DNA of 5,823 bases from Spirochaetota bacterium (GTDB lineage: Bacteria > Spirochaetota > GWE2-31-10 > MWDO01): positions 1 through 5,823 of the forward strand of contig JAGOCL010000183.1 of NCBI GenBank assembly GCA_017998755.1, written 5' to 3'. Below, in pieces: positions 5,792 through 5,823 of this stretch. The notes beneath the pieces were generated by a model. The model was given only the letters and a program-made list of their open reading frames with translations, had not been told where the DNA came from and did not search any database. Numbering within the stretch: position 1 is the stretch's first letter; every line of letters begins with the position of its first letter. Made by a program: the position numbers and the translations under genes.

Positions 5792-5823
5792 AACCGAATT
5801 ATTAATTATAATGATTGCAATTG
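5778..5823 (+). CDS. Start of an exported flagellar protein, probably FlgH or FlgI (3' end outside window)
   Basis: Only 15 codons are visible: MSKYKTELLIIMIAI, then the window ends. The basic start (K3, K5) followed by a hydrophobic run is what a Sec signal peptide looks like. The gene overlaps the last 14 bases of flgA in another frame and has its own Shine-Dalgarno, so it belongs to the same operon. In spirochaetes flgA is usually followed by the L-ring gene flgH (where present) or the P-ring gene flgI, both exported to the periplasm or outer membrane. The choice between them cannot be made from this fragment. Confidence 0.6.
   Translation, partial: MSKYKTELLIIMIAI

Noticed and set aside
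1..5823. CRISPR array, tRNA, rRNA, insertion sequence or transposon ends.
   Set aside because: I saw no regularly spaced repeats, no cloverleaf or rRNA motifs, no transposase, and no terminal inverted repeats beyond the single palindrome after recR.

Overview
The window looks like a piece of a low-GC (mid-30s percent by eye), flagellated bacterial chromosome, most probably from a spirochaete (Spirochaetota). The best lineage marker is the flagellar rod protein FlgG. Its start (MVRSLWTAASGMIGQQFN...) and its order flgG-flgA-(flgH/flgI) resemble spirochaete periplasmic flagellum loci. This comes from remembered family patterns, not a database search, and family or genus cannot be fixed. All genes lie on the + strand.

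Layout: (1) The 3' part of recR (recombination mediator) enters from the left edge. It is followed by a GC-rich nested inverted repeat that may terminate it. (2) A strong sigma70-type promoter (TTGAAA-N17-TAAAAT) sits immediately before a tightly packed four-gene cluster with gaps of 13, 5 and 8 bases. The cluster encodes a small four-helix membrane protein with an internal repeat, a two-helix membrane protein with a cytoplasmic CxxC...CxxC zinc ribbon, a 566-residue membrane-anchored P-loop ATPase with a C-terminal winged-helix-like region, and an MscS-family mechanosensitive channel. (3) After an 85-base AT-rich gap with a clear Shine-Dalgarno comes a flagellar operon: flgG (distal rod), flgA (P-ring chaperone, SAF domain), and the first 15 codons of a further exported protein that overlaps flgA and is probably flgH or flgI.

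The flagellar genes and recR are ordinary housekeeping functions. The cluster between them is the accessory-looking part. Co-transcription of a membrane-anchored, STAND/AAA-like ATPase with an MscS channel and two small membrane proteins suggests a nucleotide-dependent membrane channel or stress-response module. That is an inference from gene order and motifs, and no function has been shown. The promoter of this cluster is placed so that the transcript should begin at or within a base or two of the first start codon, which suggests a leaderless mRNA.
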